From Schinkia azotoformans LMG 9581 (GTDB lineage Bacteria > Bacillota > Bacilli > Bacillales > Bacillaceae_J): a stretch of 64,000 bases of DNA. Below, piece by piece: positions 15,994 to 24,200 of this stretch. How positions within the stretch are numbered: position 1 is the first letter of the stretch; every line of letters begins with the position of its first letter. The notes beneath the pieces were generated by a model that was not told where the DNA came from, did no database searches, and saw only the letters and a program-made list of their open reading frames with translations. The stretch covers positions 124,001 to 188,000 of the forward strand of contig NZ_AJLR01000045.1 of NCBI RefSeq assembly GCF_000307855.1, written 5' to 3'. Both the position numbers and the translations under genes were made by a program.

Positions 15994-16944
15994 ATGAAAT
16001 TAATTACATTTACAGTTGCAGGATCTACTAGAATTGGAGCTGTAACAAATGAAAACGTTGTAGATTTAAACGCAGCTTATGAAGCATTACAAGATTCGCA
16101 AGGAAAAATTCGCGCTAAACAAATTGCAGAAGCTTATGTTCCAAATGATATGACTGGATTTTTACAAGGCGGCAAAGAAAGCATGCAATATGCAAACGAG
16201 GCCATTCATTTTGCACTAGAAAACAAGGAATATAAAGGACGTACACTTGTATTTGCAAAAAAGGATGTCAAAGTTGGCGCTCCGGTTCCAGAGCCGGGCA
16301 AAATGATCTGTGTTGGTCATAACTATCGTGAGCATATTTTAGAAATGGGACGTCAAATTCCTGAATTCCCAGTTGTGTTTGCAAAGTTTTCTAACACTGT
16401 CATTGGTCCAGAAGACGATATTCCATTCTTCCCAATCTCTGAACAATTGGACTATGAGGCAGAATTTGCTTTTGTTATTGGAAAAAGAGCAAGAAACGTT
16501 TCTCAAGAGGAAGCACTTGATTATGTAGCAGGATATACAATTGTTAATGATGTTACTTATAGGGATATTCAACGCCGGACAATCCAATGGTTGCAAGGTA
16601 AATCAGTTGATGGAGCGGCACCAATGGGACCATGGCTTGTTACAACGGATGAATTAACAAATCCATCTGGTTTAGAAGTAGTTTTAACTGTAAATGGAGA
16701 AGAAAGACAGCATACAAACACTGCTAATCTAGTATTCTCTGTGCAATATTTAGTAGAGTTTTTATCTAATCTAATGACACTTGAACCAGGAGATGTGATC
16801 TTGACTGGTACTCCAGGTGGTGTCGGCGTGGCGATGGATCCACCGTCATTCTTAAAGGATGGGGACGTTGTAAGTATTAGTATTGATGGAGTCGGTGTGC
16901 TTGAAAATAAAGTTCAAAAAGCAGCTATTGAGGTGAAAAACTAA
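15994..16944 (+). CDS. FAH-family hydrolase, probable fumarylpyruvate hydrolase
   Basis: 316 residues. The fumarylacetoacetate-hydrolase fold is shown by KMICVGHNYREHILEMGRQ, the metal ligands in LDYEAEFAFVIGKRA, NDVTYRDIQRR, and GDVILTGTPGGVGVAMDPP. The enzyme class cleaves acylpyruvates or isomerises related dienoates with Mg or Mn. ATG 15994 follows GGGAGG; the longer frame from 15937 crosses the operator. It is a close paralogue of 43008-43952 over the full length. Its stop overlaps the next gene by one base. With the shared operator, cleavage of fumarylpyruvate to fumarate and pyruvate is the best guess. Confidence 0.82.
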   Translation: MKLITFTVAGSTRIGAVTNENVVDLNAAYEALQDSQGKIRAKQIAEAYVPNDMTGFLQGGKESMQYANEAIHFALENKEYKGRTLVFAKKDVKVGAPVPEPGKMICVGHNYREHILEMGRQIPEFPVVFAKFSNTVIGPEDDIPFFPISEQLDYEAEFAFVIGKRARNVSQEEALDYVAGYTIVNDVTYRDIQRRTIQWLQGKSVDGAAPMGPWLVTTDELTNPSGLEVVLTVNGEERQHTNTANLVFSVQYLVEFLSNLMTLEPGDVILTGTPGGVGVAMDPPSFLKDGDVVSISIDGVGVLENKVQKAAIEVKN

Positions 16945-17423
16945 TGACAATCCAAGAATCCATTCAATCTGTAGAGAAGTCTCTTGATCAAATCATTGAA
17001 ACTGTAGAAGGTTTATCAGAAGAAATCATCCGCAAAAATCCGGTACCAGAAGAATGGTCTATTATGCAAATCATTTGTCATGTTGAAGAAGCCCTTCCAT
17101 ATTGGCTTGCGGAAATTGACAATATTAAAGCAGCACCTGGAACTGAATGGGGAAGACACTTCACCCATGGAGGACGTCTTGCTGCCGTAGATGCAGCTGA
17201 AACTCGTACTGTTTCTGATGTACTAGCAAAATTAAAAGAAATCAAGCCATTTGTATCTGAAAAACTAGCTGAGCTTGACGAAGCAACATTAGCAGTTGAA
17301 TCACCAAGCCGCAATCCAAACTTCGGCACAAAGCCGATTTCCTTTATAGTGGACCATTTAATTGTGGAACATGCGAGCAAACACTTTGGTCAAATTCAGC
17401 GCAATTTATCAAAATTACAATAA
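16944..17423 (+). CDS. DinB-fold protein, candidate thiol-dependent maleylpyruvate isomerase
   Basis: 159 residues forming the DinB/YfiT four-helix bundle. The three metal-binding histidines are visible in IICHVEEALPYW and in VEHASKHFGQIQRN (HxxxH). The family contains bacillithiol S-transferases of Bacillus and the mycothiol-dependent maleylpyruvate isomerase of actinobacteria. Translation is coupled to the FAH hydrolase (TAATG overlap). Gentisate breakdown needs an isomerase or a direct hydrolase at this step, and none is found beside the dioxygenase at 43982. I infer a bacillithiol-dependent isomerase. The alternative is a general bacillithiol transferase or DUF664-type enzyme. Confidence 0.7.
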   Translation: MTIQESIQSVEKSLDQIIETVEGLSEEIIRKNPVPEEWSIMQIICHVEEALPYWLAEIDNIKAAPGTEWGRHFTHGGRLAAVDAAETRTVSDVLAKLKEIKPFVSEKLAELDEATLAVESPSRNPNFGTKPISFIVDHLIVEHASKHFGQIQRNLSKLQ

Positions 17424-17522
17424 TCTTTCAAATCAAAATTTTATAACACCATTATAAAAACTATTGAAATTTAGCATCTGCAAAGGTAAAATTTAGGTAA
17501 ATTTTATTAAATAATATGAAAA

Positions 17523-17584
17523 GATGCTATGAAGAATCTCCTATATTTGGGCACTTGGGTGATTCAGAGCAAGTAGTGCAACCG
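17523..17584 (+). ncRNA. Unrecognised 62-nt leader element, copy B
   Basis: It is gap-free 53/62 identical to 10991-11052. GCACTT pairs with AAGT...GTGC around a loop holding GGGTGATTCAGAGC. The 3' end (ACCG) is also the first part of the terminator stem at 17581-17608, so folding of the element and of the terminator can compete. This is the layout of a transcription-terminating riboswitch. It lies about 60 nt before a receiver / CheC / diguanylate-cyclase operon. Confidence 0.55.
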
Positions 17585-17609
17585 GCTTGAAATCAAGTCG
17601 GTTTTTTTG
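17581..17609 (+). terminator. Terminator abutting the 62-nt element
   Basis: ACCGGCTTG-AAAT-CAAGTCGGT with a run of seven T. It stands between element B and the start codon at 17643. Confidence 0.8.
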
Positions 17610-17642
17610 TGTATTCGAAAATAAATTGGGGGAATAGAATCT

Positions 17643-18005
17643 ATGAAAATATTAATAGTTGAAGATTCAAAGTTTGTACAAAACGTTATACGGAAAGTCA
17701 TTCTTGAAAATATACCAAATTGTGAAGTACTGACAGCTAATGATGGGGAAAGTGGTTACAAGCTGTATATGGAACATAAGCCGGATTTGATTACTTCAGA
17801 TCTATTAATGCCTATTTTGAGCGGTCAGGAAATGTTGAAGAAGATTAGAGAAATTGATAATGAAACCAAAATTATTGTTATTTCCGCAGATGTTCAAAAA
17901 GCAACTAGAGATGAAATTGAGGAGCTTGGAATTTTAGGATTCATAAATAAACCTGTAACAGGTGAAAAAGCAGATTTGCTCATCAATCTTATCAAGGGGG
18001 TCTAA
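17643..18005 (+). CDS. CheY-like single-domain response regulator
   Basis: 120 residues, receiver domain only. It has acidic pocket and beta-1 strand MKILIVEDSKFVQ, phosphorylation site in PDLITSDLLMP (Asp ~54), Ser/Thr switch IIVISAD and conserved Lys in FINKPV. No output domain is present, so it works by protein contact. The next gene is a CheC-type phosphatase, which in chemotaxis dephosphorylates CheY, so the two are probably partners. ATG 17643 follows TTGGGGGAA. Confidence 0.92.
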   Translation: MKILIVEDSKFVQNVIRKVILENIPNCEVLTANDGESGYKLYMEHKPDLITSDLLMPILSGQEMLKKIREIDNETKIIVISADVQKATRDEIEELGILGFINKPVTGEKADLLINLIKGV

Positions 18006-18009
18006 CTTA

Positions 18010-18645
18010 ATGTTGAATGAACTTCAGCGGGATTTATTAACTGAACTTGTGAATGTATATGTTGGGCAGGCAGCAAGTATGTTATCAGAAATGGTTCAAC
18101 AAAAAATTGATCTAGCGATTCCAAAAGTTGAATTGGTCTCTACAACTGAAGTTAATCCTGAAGACCATAGATTTAATATCTTTATGAGTGAAGGGCACCT
18201 GATCACATCCTCATTAAAGTTCGGTCATGAATTTCGTGGAAAAGCAATCTTGATGTTCCCGATAGACCAAGCTAAAATCTTAGTAAATACATGCCTCGGG
18301 GAGATAACTTCAGATTTAGATACGGATGCTAAAAGCTTGATGGATACTGATTTAGATGTATTAAAAGAGATCAGCAATGTGATTCTTAATGCGATAATTG
18401 GCGAGTTTGGTAATTTCCTAGGATTGAGACTTGAGTATGCGTTGCCGGATATTGAGCTTGTTTCAATAGCCAAGGGGGATAAAACAACATTCCTTCAAAA
18501 TGAGGTTCACGTCCTTATTTTACAAACTTCTTTTTCACTTGCCGAGACGAATATAAAAGGCGCAATCGTGATTGCATTAAGTATGGATTCAATATCTAGC
18601 TTGCTGAAAAAAATAGATGAATTACTGGAGGAAATCCATGGATAG
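18010..18645 (+). CDS. CheC-like phosphatase
   Basis: 211 residues. Two copies of the CheC active-site helix are present: LLTELVNVYVGQAASML near residue 9-25 and LKEISNVILNAIIGEF near 118-133, each with the Glu and Asn three residues apart. CheC/CheX/FliY proteins hydrolyse the phospho-Asp of CheY-type receivers. ATG 18010 has AAGGGGG 10 bases upstream. It lies between a lone receiver and a PAS-GGDEF enzyme and overlaps the latter by 8 bases. I infer a small module that switches the receiver off and feeds c-di-GMP synthesis. Confidence 0.85.
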   Translation: MLNELQRDLLTELVNVYVGQAASMLSEMVQQKIDLAIPKVELVSTTEVNPEDHRFNIFMSEGHLITSSLKFGHEFRGKAILMFPIDQAKILVNTCLGEITSDLDTDAKSLMDTDLDVLKEISNVILNAIIGEFGNFLGLRLEYALPDIELVSIAKGDKTTFLQNEVHVLILQTSFSLAETNIKGAIVIALSMDSISSLLKKIDELLEEIHG

Positions 18646-19591
18646 TCTAGTTTTCCAATCCTTAGATAAAGTAAATGTTGGAATGGTCATCATAGACAAG
18701 AATTTAAATATTCTCCTTTGGAATCAATGGGTAGAGCGGTTAACTGACTTCAAGGCTGAAGAGGTGATTGGGAAAAGTTTAACAGAGATTTGTCCGCGAT
18801 TCCGAATGAAAGTATATTCAGAGATACTACAAAATGTACTTTTTCATGGCCAAAGTAGATTTTGTTCAAGTACATTGCATAAAGCATTTTTTCTTCCACA
18901 AGATGTGACTGATGAGAACACTATTAAGCAGAACCTGCACATAGAACCACTGTATAAGGAAGATCTTACGTATGCCCTTATACAAATCAGTGATATGACG
19001 ACAACTTATAACCGAGTTTATAAGTTGAAAAATTTAATAAAGGAAATGGAAGTTGAGCTAAAAGAAATTCAGACTACTGAAAAGATTAGTAGACATCGTG
19101 CTATGCATGATTCTCTTACGGGTTTACCCAATCGCCTTTATTTCAATGATCGGCTTGCATGGGCAATCAATTATGCCCACAGAAACCGTGATAAACTGGG
19201 GATTATGTTTCTGGACCTTGATGGATTCAAGGAGATCAATGATACATATGGCCATAAAGTAGGCGATATGGTACTAAGGGAAGCAGCCCGGCGTTTACGG
19301 GGATGCATCCGGAGTATCGACACGCTTGCACGACTGGGCGGAGATGAATTTACGGCTGTATTAATTCAATTAAAAGATGAAAAAGATGCTTCGATAGTAG
19401 CTAGTAAGTTTATAAAGGTATTTCAAGATCCATTCATAATAGATGAAAAACCAATAAAACTTTCAGTAAGTATAGGAATTAGCACGTACCCAAAAGATGG
19501 AGAGGAGCCTGCGGCACTCATAAATAAAGCGGACACGGCTATGTACAAAATAAAAATTAAGGGTAAGAATGCGTTCGGCTTTGCTGAATAA
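18638..19591 (+). CDS. PAS-GGDEF diguanylate cyclase
   Basis: 317 residues. The N-terminal PAS domain (VFQSLDKVNVGMVIIDKNLN, LLWNQWVERLT) is followed by a helical linker (~125-150) and a GGDEF domain: MHDSLTGLPNRLYF, Mg site FLDLDGFKEIND, active site RLGGDEF. The inhibitory RxxD (RSID) lies five residues before GGDEF, so product inhibition is expected, unlike the cyclase at 6579. ATG 18638 follows CTGGAGG and lies inside the end of the CheC-like gene. A soluble enzyme, probably controlled by the receiver encoded two genes upstream. Confidence 0.92.
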   Translation: MDSLVFQSLDKVNVGMVIIDKNLNILLWNQWVERLTDFKAEEVIGKSLTEICPRFRMKVYSEILQNVLFHGQSRFCSSTLHKAFFLPQDVTDENTIKQNLHIEPLYKEDLTYALIQISDMTTTYNRVYKLKNLIKEMEVELKEIQTTEKISRHRAMHDSLTGLPNRLYFNDRLAWAINYAHRNRDKLGIMFLDLDGFKEINDTYGHKVGDMVLREAARRLRGCIRSIDTLARLGGDEFTAVLIQLKDEKDASIVASKFIKVFQDPFIIDEKPIKLSVSIGISTYPKDGEEPAALINKADTAMYKIKIKGKNAFGFAE

Positions 19592-19612
19592 TAGAACATA
19601 ACAGGGAAAAGA

Positions 19613-20311
19613 ATGAAACATAAAATATTAATTATCGAAGATGAAGATAAAATTGCAAGAATACTGGAGCTTGAACTTAAGCATGAAGGATGTGAGACGA
19701 CAATTGCGGCTAATGGACGTGCAGGATTAGAGTATGCTCTGAAAGAGTCATGGGATGTAATTATCCTTGATATTATGATACCGGAATTAAACGGGATTGA
19801 AGTATTGCGACGGATTCGAAAGTCTGACCAGCTAACCTCCATTATTTTACTATCTGCTCGTGATTCTGTAATGGATAAAATAAATGGACTCGATCATGGA
19901 GCAAATGATTACATGACAAAGCCTTTTGATATGGAAGAGCTGTTAGCACGCATTCGAGTAATGATCCGAACAAAACAGCAGCTTCAACACAAACAGAAAA
20001 ATGAGGATGAGTTCGTTTTAGCTGATTTAAAAGTTAATCTCCTTACTCGGGAGGTTATCCGTGGTGGTGAAAAAGTGGAGCTGACAAAAAAGGAATTTGA
20101 TTTGCTGACTTTTTTATTAGAGAATCATCACCATGTTTTGAGTCGCGAGCAAATTTTAGAAAAGGTTTGGGGCTTTGATTATCTAGGAGATACGAATGTT
20201 GTCGATGTATATATTGGCTATTTGCGGAAAAAAATTGATGCACCTTTTCATGAGCCATTAATTCATACAATCCGCGGGGTCGGTTTTACGATCAAGGAGA
20301 ATAACCGATGA
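19613..20311 (+). CDS. OmpR-family response regulator
   Basis: 232 residues. Receiver (1-120) with IEDEDK pocket, Asp in ILDIMIPELN and Lys in YMTKPFDMEE. Winged-helix DNA-binding domain (~140-230) with LLTREVIRGGEKVELTKKEF, then WGFDYLGDTNVVDVYIGYLR. It is followed with a 4-bp overlap by its kinase. The length and sequence are like ArlR/YkoG. A direct repeat of 11-bp period before the third gene (21662) is a likely target. Confidence 0.93.
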   Translation: MKHKILIIEDEDKIARILELELKHEGCETTIAANGRAGLEYALKESWDVIILDIMIPELNGIEVLRRIRKSDQLTSIILLSARDSVMDKINGLDHGANDYMTKPFDMEELLARIRVMIRTKQQLQHKQKNEDEFVLADLKVNLLTREVIRGGEKVELTKKEFDLLTFLLENHHHVLSREQILEKVWGFDYLGDTNVVDVYIGYLRKKIDAPFHEPLIHTIRGVGFTIKENNR

Positions 20312-21651
20312 CATTAAAAGCAAAACTCCATATTCTTATTTTTACTTGGACTATTATTATTCTACTTGTCGGTAATCTAGCTGTGTATCTGTTATTTGTT
20401 GAAATGATTAAAGATAAAAAGGAAAACAGCTTAGAGTATATTGCAAGTACGATTGAAAATCAGGGTATTCCTAAATCAGACGCTGATGAAGCAGTTATTC
20501 AAAAATTGCTCCCGGAGGACAGCCTTGTTCGTATCATTGCACCTACGAATGAGATCAAATTTGAGTATACAAATGAAAGTGATTATAGCAAAATACCGGC
20601 TTCTTTTTCACCGCAAGCGGAGTATACCTATGATAGTTATGATGGAGATGATGTTATCGTATTTGTTAGGCCAATCTTAGCCGCAGGGGATGTTACTGCG
20701 TCCATCCAAGTCATTTCAGATTTTGAAGACGAGCGGGAGGATATTCAAGATCTATTGTATGTACTTCTTACGGTTTCAGGGATCCTTCTTGTTATTTCGA
20801 TCTTATTGAGTTTCCTGGCATCCTCTCTGTTTTTACGTCCACTTGCACAGTTTATCAAAACGATGGAGGATATTCGAATAAGCAGGAACTTCAAAAGGAT
20901 TTCTATTAATGATAAAAATTCAAAAGAAATGAACCAAGTTGCTCAAACTTTTAATGCGATGATTGAACAACTAGAGGAGCAGTTCGAAAAACAGGAACAA
21001 TTTGTCTCGAATGCTTCTCATGAATTACGAACGCCATTAACCATCATTGAAAGTTACGCTTCTCTTTTGAAAAGATGGGGACGTGAGAATGAGGAAGTGT
21101 TAAAAGAAAGTATTGATGCCATTCATCAAGAAGCACTTGGTTTAAAAGCAATGATTAAGCAGCTATTAGAACTGGCAAGGTACGAAGAACAAATGACACT
21201 GCCTTTATCTGATCTAAATGCAGTAGATATTGGTAAAAAGACGATTAACCGATTGAAAGGTTTTACGAACCGACCGATCCATCTTTTGGTCAAAGAAGAT
21301 TCTATTCCTGTTTTTGCAAATGAACAAGCACTAATTCAAGTGCTGACGATATTGGCTGATAATGCTTTCAAGTACAGCGAAGACAAGGTGGAAATTAAAA
21401 TCGATAAGGACAACAACAAAACCACACTTCAAGTCATTGACTATGGTGTTGGAATTCCAAAAGAAGACCTTCCCCATGTATTTGATCGATTTTACCGGGT
21501 TGACAAAGCAAGACAACGGAGTGCCGGTGGGGTGGGAATTGGACTATCTATTGCACATACACTTGTTGAAAAAATGGAAGGGCAGATATCCATTCAAAGT
21601 GAACCTGAAAAAGGAACGATTATCACTTTAGCGTTTAAGGCACAATCCTAA
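20308..21651 (+). CDS. Two-component sensor histidine kinase (ArlS/YkoH-like)
   Basis: 447 residues. First membrane helix ~10-32, an acidic extracellular domain of about 115 residues, second helix ~152-175, HAMP, HisKA with NASHELRTPLTIIESYASLL (phospho-acceptor His), HATPase with LADNAFKYSE, DYGVGIPKED and GGVGIGLSIAHTLVEKM. It should phosphorylate the OmpR-type regulator encoded just upstream, whose stop it overlaps by 4 bp. The signal is unknown; the sensor is rich in Asp/Glu and may bind cations. Confidence 0.93.
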   Translation: MTLKAKLHILIFTWTIIILLVGNLAVYLLFVEMIKDKKENSLEYIASTIENQGIPKSDADEAVIQKLLPEDSLVRIIAPTNEIKFEYTNESDYSKIPASFSPQAEYTYDSYDGDDVIVFVRPILAAGDVTASIQVISDFEDEREDIQDLLYVLLTVSGILLVISILLSFLASSLFLRPLAQFIKTMEDIRISRNFKRISINDKNSKEMNQVAQTFNAMIEQLEEQFEKQEQFVSNASHELRTPLTIIESYASLLKRWGRENEEVLKESIDAIHQEALGLKAMIKQLLELARYEEQMTLPLSDLNAVDIGKKTINRLKGFTNRPIHLLVKEDSIPVFANEQALIQVLTILADNAFKYSEDKVEIKIDKDNNKTTLQVIDYGVGIPKEDLPHVFDRFYRVDKARQRSAGGVGIGLSIAHTLVEKMEGQISIQSEPEKGTIITLAFKAQS

Positions 21652-21661
21652 AACTTTTATC

Positions 21662-21682
21662 AAATTCTTATGAAATTCTTAA
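21662..21682 (+). promoter_or_regulatory. Direct repeat with 11-bp period, likely OmpR-type regulator site
   Basis: AAATTCTTA occurs at 21662-21670 and again at 21673-21681. An 11-bp (one helical turn) tandem is the usual binding pattern of OmpR/PhoP-family regulators. It lies about 80 bp before the gene at 21763 and just after the kinase gene. Confidence 0.5.
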
Positions 21683-21762
21683 TCTTTTCAGAATGTATCC
21701 TTAAAAATAATAGTTATAGTACAAGTATAAGTGACTTACTTGGAGGAATGGAGGGATTAAGA

Positions 21763-22377
21763 ATGAAGAAAGAATGGAGAAAAATTATCACATATTCCGT
21801 TGTTGCATTTGGATTAGGATGTGCAGGAGTAACAACTATAAATGGCTTAGAAGGAGATCAAGTAGAGGCTGCCCAAACCTCATTCGTTTCAGAAAGTGCC
21901 AATGATATCGAGCAACGCTTATTCGCACAGTCACCAAGACATTATGTTGAAATGGAGGGGAAAGTAAGAGCCTATGATGGAAAAAATATTACGATTCTCC
22001 ATCCAATTCACGGTGAAAAAACTTTTAGCATCGCTTCCGATGCAATCATTTCAGACCGATATATAAAATTGAAAAAAAGTGTTTTGGCGGAAGTGAAAAT
22101 TTTTGATTCGGAGGTTTATAGAATTGAAACTGAAAGAACGATTGAAACATATGGGACGCTTTCAAGCCTTGATAACAAGAAAATAACGGTAACGGTTGAT
22201 AATGTTAAAAAGGAATTTCCGAAAGGAAAGTTCTTCCATCTTGATAAAGATGGATATCGTGGAAGCGTGATCGGCATGCCAGTTAGTATTACATTAGATT
22301 CAGGCTTTACTGCCTTAAATGCTGAAATTGAAGATGACTATGACGATCTCGATGATGACGATCATTACGATGACTAG
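21763..22377 (+). CDS. Secreted acidic protein of the two-component locus
   Basis: 204 residues. A signal-like N-terminus (KKEWRKIITYSVVAFGLGCA) is followed by a beta-rich region with two related halves (VEMEGKVRAYDGKNITILHP and TYGTLSSLDNKKITVTVDN), and a C-terminal tail made almost only of Asp, Tyr and His. The start at 21763 follows GAGGG. I do not recognise the family; the halves recall DUF5666-like repeats. The tail suggests cation binding. Its position after a two-component pair and an 11-bp tandem site suggests it is the pair's target. Confidence 0.7.
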   Translation: MKKEWRKIITYSVVAFGLGCAGVTTINGLEGDQVEAAQTSFVSESANDIEQRLFAQSPRHYVEMEGKVRAYDGKNITILHPIHGEKTFSIASDAIISDRYIKLKKSVLAEVKIFDSEVYRIETERTIETYGTLSSLDNKKITVTVDNVKKEFPKGKFFHLDKDGYRGSVIGMPVSITLDSGFTALNAEIEDDYDDLDDDDHYDD

Positions 22378-22389
22378 ACTTTTTATACA

Positions 22390-22430
22390 CAAAAAATAAC
22401 CCTTAGCACTTGAACTAGGGGTTATTTTAC
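22390..22430. terminator. Bidirectional intrinsic terminator
   Basis: AAAAATAACCCTTAG pairs with CTAGGGGTTATTTT around CACTTGAA, between convergent genes. Confidence 0.8.
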
Positions 22431-22442
22431 ATGAAACCACTA

Positions 22443-23582
22443 TTATGATGCGAAATTTATGGGCAGCATAACTTGAAACGTAGTCAAATCATCTGTTGAG
22501 ATGCAATTTATTGTACCATGATGGCTTTCGATTATTTTTTTACAAACATATAATCCTATTCCTGTGCCTAAATTCTTTGTGCTATAAAATGGCTCGAAAA
22601 TTAACTTAATTTCATCTGCACTTAAAGGTGCACCGTTGTTTGAAATACTAACAGAAATATTATCAAGATCTGCTGCTGCTATGATGTTAATTTTTCTCTT
22701 CTTCTCTTTTTCTTCGCTTAAAGCATCAACTGCATTTATTAATAGATTTAGAAAAACCTGCTTCAATTCATTTCGATCGCCATTGACCGTTACATCTAAA
22801 TTCATATTAGTGGTTACCTCGATATTACTATCAACAATACTTGGGTACAAGAAATGAACAACATCTTCTAGTATATCGTTAATAGTAATTGTTTCAATCC
22901 TACTTTCGATGACGGTGTTCATCTTTGACGTGTGAAGAAACTGTGTAATTCTAAACTTCAGTTGTTCAAGTTCCTTGCTAATAATATCTAAATAAGGCAT
23001 GCTCGGATGTTCAGCCTTTAGTAGTTTGACAAATCCCATGACAGAGGTAAGTGGATTGCGAAACTCATGGACGAAACTAGAAGACATTTGTCCGAGGATA
23101 GATAATCTATCCTTATGGCTCTGCGAAATAAACAGGTTTATCTCTTTTAATTTCATATCTTTTAGTTCAGTGTACTTTGATACAGCGTAGTAGCAGAATC
23201 TATCAAACTGTCTATTTACTAAGTCAATGATGGGCTGTAACTCATCTAATAAGATTCCAGATTTGATTATATGCTTTACTATGAGACTCCTTCCAAGATT
23301 CACATTGTAAACGAAGTCCCCTATATTTATGTTAGCATCAGCCCGTTCTTGTGCAACTTTGTGTGCTAAGGATTTAATATCGTCATCTGAATAATCATCT
23401 AAAATAGAATCAATGATTAATTGGTATATTAAAAAGCCATTTTTTCTTATCAGTTCCTTATCATCTTCATCAGTACTTACCACTATGCTTTTTTCCCATA
23501 AATCTAATACTGTACTTTCATTGTTTTTGAGAAATTGAGCTAATTTTTCATATCCATTATATGTTGGCACATTTGTTTCCAT
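22443..23582 (-). CDS. Soluble sporulation-type sensor histidine kinase
   Basis: 379 residues from ATG 23582. Residues ~5-150 are an all-helical N-terminal sensor (FLKNNESTVLDLWEKSIVVS, ERADANINIGDFVYNVNLGR) like the histidine-kinase N-terminal domain of Bacillus kinases. HisKA: SFVHEFRNPLTSVMGFVKLL. HATPase: NLLINAVDAL, ISNNGAPLS and TKNLGTGIGLYVCKKIIESH. No membrane helix is seen. The G1 box is NNG instead of DNG, which may weaken ATP binding. It has no adjacent regulator and may act on the Spo0F relay. Confidence 0.88.
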   Translation of the reverse strand: METNVPTYNGYEKLAQFLKNNESTVLDLWEKSIVVSTDEDDKELIRKNGFLIYQLIIDSILDDYSDDDIKSLAHKVAQERADANINIGDFVYNVNLGRSLIVKHIIKSGILLDELQPIIDLVNRQFDRFCYYAVSKYTELKDMKLKEINLFISQSHKDRLSILGQMSSSFVHEFRNPLTSVMGFVKLLKAEHPSMPYLDIISKELEQLKFRITQFLHTSKMNTVIESRIETITINDILEDVVHFLYPSIVDSNIEVTTNMNLDVTVNGDRNELKQVFLNLLINAVDALSEEKEKKRKINIIAAADLDNISVSISNNGAPLSADEIKLIFEPFYSTKNLGTGIGLYVCKKIIESHHGTINCISTDDLTTFQVMLPINFAS

Positions 23583-23683
23583 AATAATTCCCACTTTCCA
23601 TTTTTAAAAAGGATTGAATGAAGTGATTATATAGGGAAAATATACCATAAAGGTTTGAATATATATATAAAATTTATAATATT

Positions 23684-24012
23684 TTATACATTTTGTTTAA
23701 TTAAAGGAAATGTGATTGCAAAGCAGGTTCCTTCATGATTTTTAAATTCCGTTTCATTCATAAGTTGAAGCAGCCCTCTAGAAGTAGTTAAAGGATTTCG
23801 TACTTCATCGGAAATGCTTGCGGCTAATTGACTTATCATTTTCATTTTTTCAACCTTCCAAATAGGAATGAAAGAATAACAGCGACAGTCATTTTCTTTT
23901 GTAAGGAAAGCTTAAAATACATCGTTTTCAAAAAAGGAACAGATAGTAAGATTAATGTGACCGTAATAAAACGAACAACTATTGCTAAAAGGTAATCCAA
24001 AATAGTCTCCAT
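23684..24012 (-). pseudogene. Membrane histidine kinase relic
   Basis: ATG 24012 opens 56 codons with two hydrophobic helices (LDYLLAIVVRFITVTLILLS; MTVAVILSFLFG), resembling the N-terminus of 5TM-type sensors. The frame ends in TGA, overlapping an ATG at 23845. The new frame reads MISQLAASISDEVRNPLTTS, then RGLLQLMN, then jumps to HEGTCFAITFPLIKQ and a stop at 23684. This is a HisKA box joined straight to the end of an ATPase domain, so about 200 residues are deleted. The phosphorylated His of the H box is Asp here. It cannot work as a kinase. Confidence 0.75.
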
Positions 24013-24200
24013 CTTATTGAATTTTCAGTATGTATAGTATTTCGAACGGAGACGTATGCGTGAATCAATTTTATTTTTATGGAATCTAGTACAAGTACTA
24101 TTTATGAGGCGCGTAATGCAACATGACTGAAATTTTCTATCATAATATAACACTTGTCCCAATATACTAAAGTGAAGAAGCTTTAGGGGGAGTAGTATTA

